Origin: Phallusia mammillata
Lineage: Eukaryota; Chordata; Ascidiacea; Phlebobranchia; Ascidiidae
Direction of reading: 5' to 3'
DNA: 64,000 nt
Assembly (NCBI GenBank): GCA_003260075.1
Contig: QLIY01000323.1
Span: 86,450-150,449 of the forward strand
Shown here: in pieces, positions 23,901 to 35,027 of the stretch
Position numbering within the stretch: position 1 is the stretch's first letter
Layout of the letters: every line of letters starts with the position of its first letter
Translations under genes and position numbers: made by a program
The notes under the pieces: generated by a model
What the model was told of the DNA's origin: nothing
Seen by the model: the letters and a program-made list of their open reading frames with translations, nothing else
Databases searched by the model: none

Positions 23901-26900
23901 GTTTTACGGGGGGGGGGGGTTTTGTAATATGCCAACATGTACATAAGGTCTGTAGTGTACAAAGAATGCCGGTTTAAATCTTCTCTTTAAATTTGATTGC
24001 CTAGTTTCACCAAAAATACCTTTTGGGTTTTACAACAGAATAGTGAAAATTCAGACGCTGAGAATGATCAACCAGCAGAGGAAGAATCAGAGCTCGGAGA
24101 TCTTGGAATTGAAGAGGATGATGATGGGGAGGTTTCTAATGAACAGGAAGAAGATTCGGATGACTATTCTGACATTGATTCTGGAAATGAAGATGATGCT
24201 GACATAACAAGTCTTGACACTGAAGAAGGAAGTTCAAAACAATCCATTTCACCTCATAAGGAAGAGAGTGTTAATAATACTGCCTGCTCAAAATGTAAAA
24301 AAATGATTTTGTTATCTTTGATTTTTGTATCAGTTTTAATGTTGAGGTTGATTTCTTTTGTTATTTGCAATGGGTAGTAGTTCTGTTTTCTCTATACTTT
24401 TAAGTCTAAAATCTATTTTAGGGATTTTGCACTTGAAAACTTAATTCCAGCACCAAGTAAAATAACTTAACTTATTTTGTCCAACTAAAATGTAAAGCAT
24501 CTTATTCATGACTCTTTCTATAAGCACTATATGCGTACATGAGACAGGTGAACACTCTCAATTTCAGTTCTTGTGTCTGTTTGCTTACCTGGTGTGTCTG
24601 TTCTATTTCAGTTCCAGTCTCCTATGCTGATTTTGCTTCTGGGGGGGGGGTAGTTCTTGTGTCTGTTCTATTTCAGTTCCAGTCTCCTATGCTGATTTTG
24701 CTTCTCGAATGTCATCTTTTAAGTCAGATGAAAATCAAGCTGCATCAAAATTCACAAGCCAACTTAGAAAACAGTTTGCTCCAAACCTGAGAAAGGGCAA
24801 TAAGGCCAGGATGGTAGAGTTATTTGCATATGTATGGGAACATTGCTGCAAAGTTGCTTGCAATTCGCCACCAAATTTTAGTGTCATATCCAGTCTTACA
24901 AAGTAAGTGTTACTAAATCTGGGTCCTTTTTTGCGTTCCACAGATGTTTTTAACTTTTTTGCTAGTGGGGTAAGTATAGGGAAGCTTGAGTTTTGGCATT
25001 CCGTAACTGATAAAAAAATGTAAAGCTAATTTGATCCATATTATTGAAGGACACTAGCAACTTACTGTCAAATAGTAAAATACCAGAAAAGAGTCGAGGT
25101 ATAATGTTAAATTAAAATGGGTACGGAGGTAAAATCTCGGAAAGCCACCAAAAAGTAAACAAGACAAAAAATAAGAACTTTTGGCTACTTAGCACCTTTA
25201 GAGACAGCATGATAAAAAAATTGGGATCGAATTTTAATTTTTTGCATTAAATGTTTACCTGAAAATAAAAATAGGGAGTCATGTGTATGGTATTATAGTG
25301 ATAGCTACCAATTTAGTTGATTTCCTTTTTTATTTTTTAGAATATTTGGTTTCCACTTGATTAGGCTTGAAGTATTGTATTGCCTGTAACAGCTTCTTGT
25401 TTTCCTGTTTACAGACATTTGTACGAACTCTGTGCAGTTAACAGTGAAGTTTGTTGCCAATGCATTGTGGAGAGAATGAAAAGATCTTATCAGACATGTT
25501 TCCGATCAAACAAGTCACATGTGGTGTGGCCATCCTTAGATGTGGTATGTTTATTGAACATCATTAATGTAACTCTTTGTCAATAGCAAAATGTTTACAT
25601 AATTTAGTGTAGTATGGATTGTTTTTGTATCGTACCACTGTTTAAACCAGGGGTGGGCAAACTACGGCCCGGGGGGGGGGGATGTGGCCATCCTTAGATG
25701 TGGTATGTTCTTTGAACATCATTAATGTAACTCTTTGTCAATGTCAAAATGTTTATGTAATTTAGTGTAGTATGGGTTGTTTTTGTATCGTACCACTGTT
25801 TAAACTGTCAGCATGTACTTACAGCTCATCCAGTTTAAGCTGATCAAAAGCTTGTTCTCAACAAGTGACTTTTGTCACCCTGTGGTTACTCCTGCTTTTT
25901 ACTTCATGTGCAATTTACTCAACAAATCGGTTTTAATTACATTTAGGTAAGTGTGATTATGTTGTTTAATTTTAAAAAAAACATAGTAACAATCAAAACT
26001 TCAGGAACTAGGTATTAAACTTTTTGTATTGTATGTTTTTGTGAAGGTGTGGCAAATTTGTTTACTTATGTTTTTTTTTCATTCAACTGCCCCCAGAGAC
26101 TTTTGTTACAACCGCTGTTATTTAGGTTTAATGCTTTTTGCTTTGCAGTGATGTATCTCGCGGGGGGGGGGCATTCAACTGCCCTCAGAGACTTTTGTTA
26201 CAACTGCTGTTATTTAGGTTTAATGCTTTTTGCTTTGCAGTGATGTATCTCGCGGCTTGTTCATCTGCACATTGATTTACGAATACGTGTCTTTTTCGAA
26301 GCGTCTTGTCCCTGAATGCATTAATTATCTCGTCACAGTACTCTGCTTAGCTTTACCAACAAAGTCTCACGCAGGGAAACGTAAGTTTTTAATATACGCG
26401 GTTATCCCCAACTAGTATTTGCACTGTTGATCGAATACTTGATGATTTAAATCCCATTTTTTTATCATCTGACGCATTGGCCTAGTTTATAATCGGCTTT
26501 ACAAAACTTTGCAACCGTTCGTTGGTTTACAGAACTTATGATTATTGTTTGGTGTAGGCATACCCACCGTTGCCTCAACTCGATTCAACCAAAGAAACCT
26601 GGAGTTACTAAAATGGAATAAGGATTTTTCACCAGTAAAAAACCTTGAGAAAGCTGATTTGAGTTTGCTCGTAACTCCTACTGCTGACTCCTCAACTTCC
26701 GATAAAATAAGGTACAACATGGCTTCAGTATTTCCAAAGCACTTTTAGTTTTTTCATTCACTTACAAATAAAATCTCGTGCATTTTTTGTTCAGGAACCA
26801 GTTGTTATCCACTGCCCTATCTCTTACGTCAAAATTTTTACTGCTTTACTCCGAACTGACGTCATTCGACGAACTGGTATTGCCCGTAAAACAAGTTTGC

Positions 26901-27992
26901 GAAGAACTAATCAAGGTTCCATGTGTCAAGGCTCAACCCTTGCTTCTCAAGTCAACTGAGAATGTTGCGCAACTGATCGCATCCAATGCTAGCAAACCAA
27001 GGAAGCCAATTTCTTTTGGCAGAAACAAACCTAAACCATTGCGACTGATTGATCCGAAAATTGAAGACACGTATGTTTATGTACTGGTTTACGAGACTTT
27101 ATGTGATGCTGATATTCGCTTTTCAATATATTGGCATTTTATTCATGTTTGGTATCAGAGACTTTGTTCTTACCTACTCAAGGAAACTTTTTGTTACAAT
27201 GTGCTTTATTTTAATCGGAGAAAATTTAAAACTTTGAATTTTCATTTCGCAGAGGTGAACCGTTCCAGAAGCGATCGCGAAAAACAAATCCCTCGAAGAA
27301 AGAACGTGAACGCTTGTTGCACAAGTGTCGACGCGAAATGAAAGGTGCTGTGCGCGAAATTCGCAAAGACAATCGATTCATCGCAAGAGAGAAGCAACTG
27401 GAACAAGATGAGCTGTGAGTTTTATGAATTTGCCGAAATTTGCCAATTCAGCGTATTTATTCACCTTACACTCCATTTGTCATTTTTAAATGGGGGGGGG
27501 GCAGAAGCAACTGGAACAAGATGAGCTGTGAGTTTTATGAATTTGCCGACAATTCAGCGTATTTATTCACCTTACACTCCATTTGTCATTTTTAAATGTG
27601 CAGAAGAGCATTCCTTTCTTGCTGTTAATTCGGCAATCATTTTTGTAACGAATATGGGTTCGAAAAAACTTGCATCGTGTGCGCAAAACAACTGCAGTAC
27701 TTTTTGATCCACTGGGCATTAAACGGATGCTGTTTTAGCCGGCCTTGTCTTGGTCTGATCGAAAAATCGAAAGCGCGTAAAAATAGTTGAAACAGAACAG
27801 TCAATTGATATTGATTTTTGTTTTTCCTTAAGATATTAGTCACCGGTAAACTCGAATGTAACTTTAATTTGTCATTTTGCTTCCAGGGACGCGGAAAGAG
27901 CTGCCCGCGTGAAACGACTGTACGGATTGCTTTCCAACCAAGAAGGCGAAGTTCGCAACATTCAACACAAGAAATACAAACTAGAAATATAA
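20970..27992 (+). CDS. NOP14: Nucleolar protein 14, SSU processome component (17 exons)
   Basis: Nucleolar factor of the small-subunit processome, needed for 18S rRNA processing and 40S assembly with NOC4 and EMG1. Exons: 20970-21167, 21288-21451, 21508-21617, 22068-22207, 22283-22391, 22494-22587, 22916-23059, 23214-23301, 24039-24294, 24677-24902, 25415-25544, 25825-25946, 26241-26380, 26558-26711, 26795-27070, 27253-27414, 27887-27992. Phases close to 872 aa, close to the human length. Visible features: a basic N-terminus starting MAKKKKGLADKVR; NPFEIKINKQKHNI and GRKTKHDRGLPGVSKSKA, both typical of NOP14; FGGGIF; a long acidic stretch in exons 7-9; a helical repeat-like middle; and a basic C-terminus with KKERERLLHKCRREMKGA and ARVKRLYGLLSNQEGEV. 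Five G-run joints fall in or beside exons and repeat parts of exons 10, 11, 13 and 16. Confidence 0.95.
21757..21930. repeat. G-run joint with duplicated allele ends (NOP14 intron 3)
   Basis: A 10-G run (21840-21849) separates two copies of about 80 bp ending GCCATTGGTTTCAATTGATA. Confidence 0.85.
23797..24033. repeat. G-run joint with duplicated allele ends (NOP14 intron 8)
   Basis: A 12-G run (23908-23919) just upstream of exon 9 separates two copies from TTTTG(C/T)AATATGCCAACA to TTTTGGGTTTTAC. Confidence 0.85.
24566..24706. repeat. G-run joint with duplicated allele ends (NOP14 exon 10 start)
   Basis: A 10-G run (24641-24650). The left copy holds an acceptor and the first 29 bp of exon 10 (24612-24640); the intact exon starts at 24677. 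The left copy has about 20 bp extra in the polypyrimidine region. The coding parts are identical. Confidence 0.85.
25515..25806. repeat. G-run joint with duplicated allele ends (NOP14 exon 11 end, intron 11)
   Basis: An 11-G run (25671-25681). The right copy repeats the last codons of exon 11 and the following intron. The left allele carries a hAT left terminus at 25648 that the right allele lacks. Confidence 0.85.
25648..25670. mobile_element. Left terminus of an allele-specific hAT insertion
   Basis: Reads CAGGGGTGGGCAAACTACGG and then runs into the G joint. It begins directly after GTTTAAAC (25640-25647). The second allele copy has the empty site GTTTAAACTGTCAGC at 25798. This is an occupied/empty pair, although the rest of the element is not assembled. 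Confidence 0.75.
26083..26255. repeat. G-run joint with duplicated allele ends (NOP14 exon 13 start)
   Basis: A 10-G run (26162-26171). The left copy contains the acceptor and the first 13 bp of exon 13 (26149-26161); the intact exon starts at 26241. Confidence 0.85.
27390..27602. repeat. G-run joint with duplicated allele ends (NOP14 exon 16 end)
   Basis: A 10-G run (27492-27501). The right copy repeats the last 24 bp of exon 16 with its donor (27504-27527) and the start of intron 16. Confidence 0.85.
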
Positions 27993-28252
27993 ACAAGGCT
28001 CAATTGTCGCAAGACTGAGTGTATTGATGTTTCACAGCTAGTGGCAGAGTATTTAGGTTTCAGTTTTTCGCCGGGTGGCGCTATGGAGGAATAATATGTC
28101 AGGCGTAGCTAGCGAATGTCGGCACTACAAAGAGTGGTTATGTTGACTAACTTAAACAGGGTGTAAAATTTTTAGTCGAAATGGTTTGTGGAGAAATTAT
28201 GCAAATTACCAATTGGTAGGTTCAACCTGTTGTGACGATGGTCAAATTACAC

Positions 28253-28526
28253 GGTAGAGCTACTAACACCATAACGCAAATGACAACCAAAGTCGATTTG
28301 GTTATATCTCCCAAAATGCTCACGGTTAGGGCTATTAGGGTCGGTGTAAGGTGATAGCACTTAAAATTCAATAAAACTAACCCCCCAAAACAGTTAGGCT
28401 ACTAATGTAAAAATTTTAAAAACTTATTTCCCAACCCATTTATAGCAGCTAAATAAAAAATTCAGCTCTTTACGCCCCCTAATCGACTTTGGTTGTCATT
28501 TGCGTTATGGTGTTAGTAGCTCTACC
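28253..28526. mobile_element. MITE with 46-bp perfect inverted ends and 9-bp target duplication
   Basis: A 274-bp element. The first 46 bp (28253-28298, beginning GGTAGAGCTACTAACACCAT) are the exact reverse complement of the last 46 bp (28481-28526). The 9-bp sequence AAATTACAC flanks it at 28244-28252 and 28527-28535. Long inverted ends with a 9-bp duplication are the usual mark of Mutator-like (MULE) elements. It encodes no transposase. Confidence 0.85.
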
Positions 28527-28720
28527 AAATTACACAAGGACATACGAGCTAAATACAGCCCAGTGATTCTACTATTTGTATTTCTAGCGCCCCTGGAGTG
28601 TTTTCCATCAAATTTACTCGTAGTATTTCAGATAAAGAACTTCGAAATCAGCCTGACATGATAAATAGTCCAGAAGTATGTGCTAGAATACGTAAAATTG
28701 TTTTCACTTTTGCCAACTTA

Positions 28721-28771
28721 CGTTGCGATTACAAACTTCAACCAATCGTTGCGATTACAAACTTCAACCAA
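28721..28771. repeat. 26-bp direct repeat, two copies
   Basis: CGTTGCGATTACAAACTTCA plus CCAAT, repeated once immediately downstream. Confidence 0.85.
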
Positions 28772-31700
28772 ACTACAAATGGTAAAAATATTAGCGCTGT
28801 AACTATTGCAGCGTTTTCCAAGACAAAACAAATCGATTGCGAATAATGTAGGTATTTTTTCAAAAAGTGACAAATCTTTTCACACGGTTGTCGAGGTTTA
28901 ATTCTGACAACATCCGTTGCTTGTGGTGGGAATATAACAAACAAAAGCGCATTGAACTTTTTGTGTCGTTGGGCAAGATGAACTCCTTCCGGGTGATGAC
29001 CAGCTGAGAGATAGAATGGCGTCTGTAGAGTTTCTAAGCCGATACAAACGGACTCTTATACCAACCAACACGCAAGCTAAGCAAACAAATGCTTCGTAAA
29101 AATATCTAAACCCTACTTCAGTGTTCATAACATTAATTGGGTCGAAACGATTAAGCTAAATGAGTATGCTTATTATTTTAAATGACTATTATGCTTACAG
29201 CTGACCCACTTAACTCCAACCAAATCAGGCTAAATTATATCATATCCGATTCCACAAGTTCAAAAATCTTCTGCTTAAAACCATCTGTATTAGATTTGTA
29301 TTTTTTTTTTCAGAAAACAACTCATTTCTAAAATTTTAAATCAACACAATTGTAAAATAGTATATATTTTTTTAATTTCTTGTTATTTTTATTAATCTTA
29401 TTTTTTGGCTTGTACTTGCGGGCCTAAATGCGATTTGAGACTCTGAATTATTCAATTTGAAAAACCTCAAACTAACGGACGCGTTTTGGTGCCACCACGC
29501 TTACAGGATGTAATATGATCCGAGCTCTGACATCATTTCATAGCGCGCATGTCTCTGCTGTACCCTGCTGCCAGTTCTCTCACTTAGTGCCTCAGTACAG
29601 ACAAACAAAGAGATTGTACTGTATTTGTAGCTTAAAATGTGCCATTAGTTACAAACAAAACAAATGTATTTTCATAGTAAAACGATTTTAATCAAAAAAA
29701 ACGATAATCAGCTGTGTATAGCCTATTGAAGTAATTTTAGTTGTACATACCAGTGACTAATAACGTGTGGTTGGGAAATCATTGTGAGCAAGTTAAGTTA
29801 TACCTATAGTTAGATTATAGCATAAAACAGTAGTTGTGTTTCAACAATTGCTGTGTAGTGACCTACATGACATTTAACTACCGCTTTAGTCGATGGTATT
29901 TTGAACTAAACGGCCGTCCGTCTGTCCCAACTTGTGGGCCATGGACGCAGCAATTACTGTTTTGTCTTGACAGATGTTCGCTAGATTTCTTAAAACTTTC
30001 GCGGACCCGAGCCCGTTGTTTTGAGCTTTTTATTCCTGTCATAATCGGCTTTGTTTAGTTTTTAAACTTTAGAAAAGTCAATTTTAGTCTGTCGGTCCAG
30101 AATCAATTAAGTGAACAGCCGTTTCCTCTCTTTTTTCGCTTGGGGAACCCTGTGGTACATATAATAAGTTATTATAAGGCTAGGGAATTTTTTATACCGT
30201 TAGTTACATGATACTTAGGGATAAATATTTCCATTAACCTTCATGTGCAAAGTAGTGGCCAACTTTTTAATGGCCAAATACTTTGAATGACTGAATACAA
30301 GGTAGGCCCAACTGAAACTAAAAAACTATTATACATACCGCACAGGTATCAAACTTGTAAAAGCGCTATGAGTAGCCTACATTAAATACACCAGGCGAAA
30401 TGTTTCTGTTCCATCGAAGGGCGCATATAGCGCCACAATATATCATATTTGTGCTTAAGCCCACAACGCTGTTTATGCTTAAATGTACCTTTGTGACGCT
30501 AAGGCGAATTTATAAAGAGAAGACAAGTTCTAACCTTATTCTCCAGACCTTTGTTTGCGAGTGTTCCCAACATCACGCAGTTACTCGTTGAGCGAAGCGC
30601 CGTGGGAAAGTTTTGAAACTGACTGAACATCACCGAAGAAATTATTTATGGGAATAATTTGGTGGACTTGGTTCGTAGAAAGAGGCCACAAATGCAACTC
30701 CTTCTAAAATTCTTCAGAAGCTATTCCGTCAATGATTGTTCTGACACAGATCAGGCGCCAACTAATAACAATCTTTGAGACTTAACTTTGTCTGAAACCT
30801 CGGTTTACAGATGTTCAATCAATGGCCTTTGTTTTCGCTTCAAGTTTTCGTTGAACGGCGGCGCAAGAAGTTCTACAAGTGCACGCTATCGCGGCTATCA
30901 GTCCCCAAGCAAAACAATGCACCGCTAATAAGGTTTAATCGTCGCGCGTAATTTTGTTAATGGCCTGTTTGCTTTTGTTAACGCGCCGATGCAAGATAAC
31001 GGCTTCGATTAAGAGATGACACCATCTCTTGATCCAACCCCGTACCCACGAAATCTTTTGTTGCTGCGTCGCTTAGGGCAATAGGTTTTACAGCCTTATT
31101 GTTTGGCTACGATCGAGTGTATGCATGGTTTGTTTCTTTATACAATGCCCGCAAATTAGTCCCTTGGTTCAGCGTGATACCAGTTTCGCGAATCTGAATA
31201 CTCTGTAGCCTTTTGGGAAAACAAAATTCGGTGTAAATTGCCGCCGCTATTATCGATTGACCCAGTATTGGGATGCATATATTCGTACTCCAAATTTTGA
31301 TGCAGATAGATATGTCCACTAGGGGTGCCACAGAGATACGGGTCGAGATGTTGTGAATTTAGATCGATTCCAGCATTTCTTGTTTGTTTAGAGTGAAGAT
31401 TGATGTACATGAGGTCTAGACCCTTATTCACAGGCTCAGATCAATATCGACATAAAATACAGCAACATACAGCATGACAGGTGCAGTGGATGGTCACCTG
31501 CGATTTCGGATTAATGATGAAGCAGGTGGGCGGGAAAAAACAACAACAAACATGCAGTTCTGCGGCGTGTGGCACGACGCCCTCATAACACTTATTGAAT
31601 AATCCACTTGCTTCCTCCCGTTCACCGAGATAACATCATTTTCCAAGTTTTATGACACCATAATCCGTACCGAAACCCGGCCGTTCCTCCTCTAAACGCC

Positions 31701-34700
31701 GCGGGCACGTTCATTTCGCTGGTCTGCCCCCTGAGACGACCCGCATGGCTGCTTAAGAAATCTAGAACACGCCTGTTACGCCTTTAAAACAATAGGAATG
31801 ATATCGCGACGCCTTGTCAAATCGCTCATAATCTTGAAAACGCAACCCTTCTAAAATATATGTGCTGCTTTGGCGGTTGGTTGAACATTTGACTACATAT
31901 CCACTTTGGAATATCTTTCTTCTGCGGTTTAAGTTATGGACTGTTTTGCCTTGACAATATTGCCTTGCGTATGATCGCGTATAATCTATGTTTGTGGCAA
32001 ATCAATAACTTTGATAAAAGTGCAAAAAGCAAAGGCGCTGGATTCGTCGTGTATGTACATCTTTGCTTTCAATTTACAGCTATTACCAGCTGCATCCGTG
32101 TCATTTATTTCCTCATTAGCTTTAGGTTTTGTATTTGTTTCCAGGAAATACACCCTGGAAATGCTTCTTTCAGTGGCCACCTGACAAAGCCGCTTTACGT
32201 TTCGTTGCAAAAATCCGGAATCATTTAGTCTGATCCCAAACACAGGCAAATGCATCCGTATATCGTTTTATAAAAATGTAAACATCAAAACTGAAGCGTA
32301 GTCTTAAGCCAAGCTACTATTTCGGATGTAAGGTGAAAAAGAAGGGCCAGCAGAGCTCCTAAAAGTGTTATTTACCAATTGCACTTGCAAGGGGCCAATT
32401 TCCTTGCAGTTTGACGAAAGTGTTACGTGTATTGCAGCCGAATAAACGTACAATTGGCTCAAGAAATCACCGAGCAAAGTTTGCCTAGTTTCAGCTTTCG
32501 CCCGGATGTTTCAATTTTCACGACTCGGAGGCGACGAATACTTACGACTGTTGACCAGATTGCCCTTCCATGTGTTTGCGTTAGATAACTGACCATCGGT
32601 GGTGTGTTGCGTGGATTTAGAGCGATGGTTGCCTGTTGTGGAAATACCTAAGGCGCAGCCTGATAAATTTATGGGATGTGTACGGTTTTGGTGGAGTTTA
32701 CACATGCAGAATAAACCTATTTGTCGCCGAACTTGGACTCCCGTTGCTCAAGCAACATTCGTGCCACAGTTTATAGTCAACCGAAAATTTGCAGTTTGGA
32801 TAATTTATTTCAAACACAACACTTCCCTCAAGAATATTTTCTGAGACTGAGGAAAAGGCATTGAGGAAAGGAAGGAGATTTTATGGCTTCGAATGGTTTC
32901 GTGATAAATTCCCACCCTCCTTGCCCAATGCGCAGTGGTTAGAAACCGTTAAAATTCAATTAACAACGTTCCCACCATTTTAGCGCTGGACTACAGCAAC
33001 TGCTTGACGCAGATCTGGGGTGTCGCGAATCATTCAGGCCAACAGAAGGGAAAAGCATATGCCAGGGTTGGTTGTGTGTTCCAGTCGAAATAAAACGAAT
33101 TAGTTTGAAAACGTTTTGGCTTTGACTTATCTTCGATTGGTGAAAGTTTCTGTTTTCGACAGATTGTGGTTATTGTGCCCTCACAATCGCACCTGTCACA
33201 GACCCATTGTCTCTTCTCTTTTCTCCAGTCGGGCTGGTAAGGTGAAAGCAAATTTACCCCTGAGAGAAAGTATTGTGTAGCGACGCCGGACCGAGCTGGC
33301 GAGCGTTATCAAAGAAGAAGGCAGTGCAATGCATCGCGGACCCCCGTCGCTATCGGGTTATCAGCCGCACTATGAAAACATTGCAACTGTAGCGCTGCAG
33401 AAAGAAAGACAGCGGGCGATATAACAACTGCTGCATGTGCAGCACATAACTCATTCAGCTACCCACTGATGAACTAGCAGGGTTTGCATTGTGATTGTGC
33501 AAAGGTTGTGATGAGTTTTTAATTTGTAGTAAGGTGCACAGCACCTGGCTAGCATGTCTGCTAAAAGGTCGGCCTGGTCCGGTATTCACTTAGTCTGTCT
33601 GTGAGCAGCGCTGGGTCAACTGTTTCACAGCATTAGGATGTTAAAGGAATTCAATACAGAATGAACATTGGTTACAACAAGTTAAGTACAGCTTTAACAT
33701 AAATCACGGGGCAAGGTGCTACGAGTAGATGTTTAGCCAAGATGGCAAGGATTCAAGGACAGAAAATAAACAATTATTCCAAAATAATATTGTACATAAG
33801 TTTAGAAAGCTATAAGGTGTATGTTTTGAAACAGTATATTCATTACATTTTACAGCAGAAAATTATAACACGGCGGGCATTATCTGTGTTCTCTGGGTTG
33901 AGCCAATGAAATGTGTTCGCCCGTAGCAGCCTTTTTTCTTTGCGCGCGACATCAGGATGCGTAGAGTAGGTGCGCCAGGTAATGTTGACAAAAGCGATTT
34001 GGAAACGAGCGGACAACTGAGTAGCGTCGTTGCGTGAGCTTCCTTTTAATAAATCGCTCAAGGTAAAAGGAGGACGAGCTCCATAGGTAATTCGGTTCTC
34101 AGGTAAGCGAGCAAAGCTCACGCAGTTCAGCCAATCTAGGACAAGGGCCGAGAAACTAGTTTGTTTTACGGCAAGCACTTACAATGGAACAAGTTCAGTT
34201 TCGGCATAGCATGTCAAAGGTGAGCGCATTCGCCTCGCAGTTGGTTATGTTCTTGTTGCATATCCGCATTTCTTAATTGGAACAGCTATAGATACTACAT
34301 CGTCTATAAGCAGTTGACTTACGCAGAACAAGCTCAGTCAGTAGGTAAAGCAGTGGTAATCACAGCAACTAATTGATGCTGGTTATGTGGTAGCTACTAG
34401 CTAGTACCTACGTCGTGATCGTATATGAGTTTGTAGATATAACCAACAGACTAATCCAGCGTTAGCTGTATTACGACGGTTGATAGAAAGCAGGCATGCA
34501 GAAGGTGGGCATTGTTATTGCCAATGGTATTTCTTTCGTCGTAGCGACAAATAATGGCCTGTAGAACGAGCGGACTACCCTTTCTATTGAAGTGCTCAAA
34601 CTTTACAGTTGTTATCTGGAGCGTGGCGTGCTTCAGTTAGTCGAGTGCTTTGAGCTATGCGGAGAGCACAGCACTTACTGTAAGCAACAGATGGTATGTG

Positions 34701-35027
34701 GCATGTGCACATAGCACAGTAACGACAGTCAGTCGCATTTTGTGTGTTGTTGATGTACATTGACAATTGCAGCGATAGCATGGATCAATACCAATTGACC
34801 AAAGTGGGTCACATAAGTTTCACTTAGTGGATTACTAGAAGATCGTGCAAGTTTCATTTGGCTAATGCGATTTATTTCCTCTTTTGCAGCTTTAATCCCC
34901 CAAGACTTCCTTAGTATTTATGAAAGTTTTGCAACATTTGCTACCAAACCCTATTTTATAATTGCCAAGTGGGTTGAAGAGTAAACTGAGGCTGCAACCA
35001 ATAAACTGTACGCCAAGGTACTGTAAC

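Larger units (their letters stand above)
27993..35027. other. 7 kb gene-poor interval between NOP14 and CDC25
   Basis: No exon chain with family similarity was found on either strand. Contents seen: a MULE-like MITE (28253-28526), a 26-bp direct repeat (28721-28771), AT-rich sequence around 29290-29410, and one 31-codon ORF at 33329. A splice acceptor (CCTCTTTTGCAG, ending 34889) lies 138 bp before the CDC25 start codon, so CDC25 probably has one or more 5' UTR exons and its promoter inside this interval. Confidence 0.55.

Noticed and set aside
28253-28526. The inverted repeat as a structured RNA or CRISPR-like repeat.
   Set aside because: A 46-bp perfect inverted repeat with matching 9-bp flanking duplications is explained by a transposable element.
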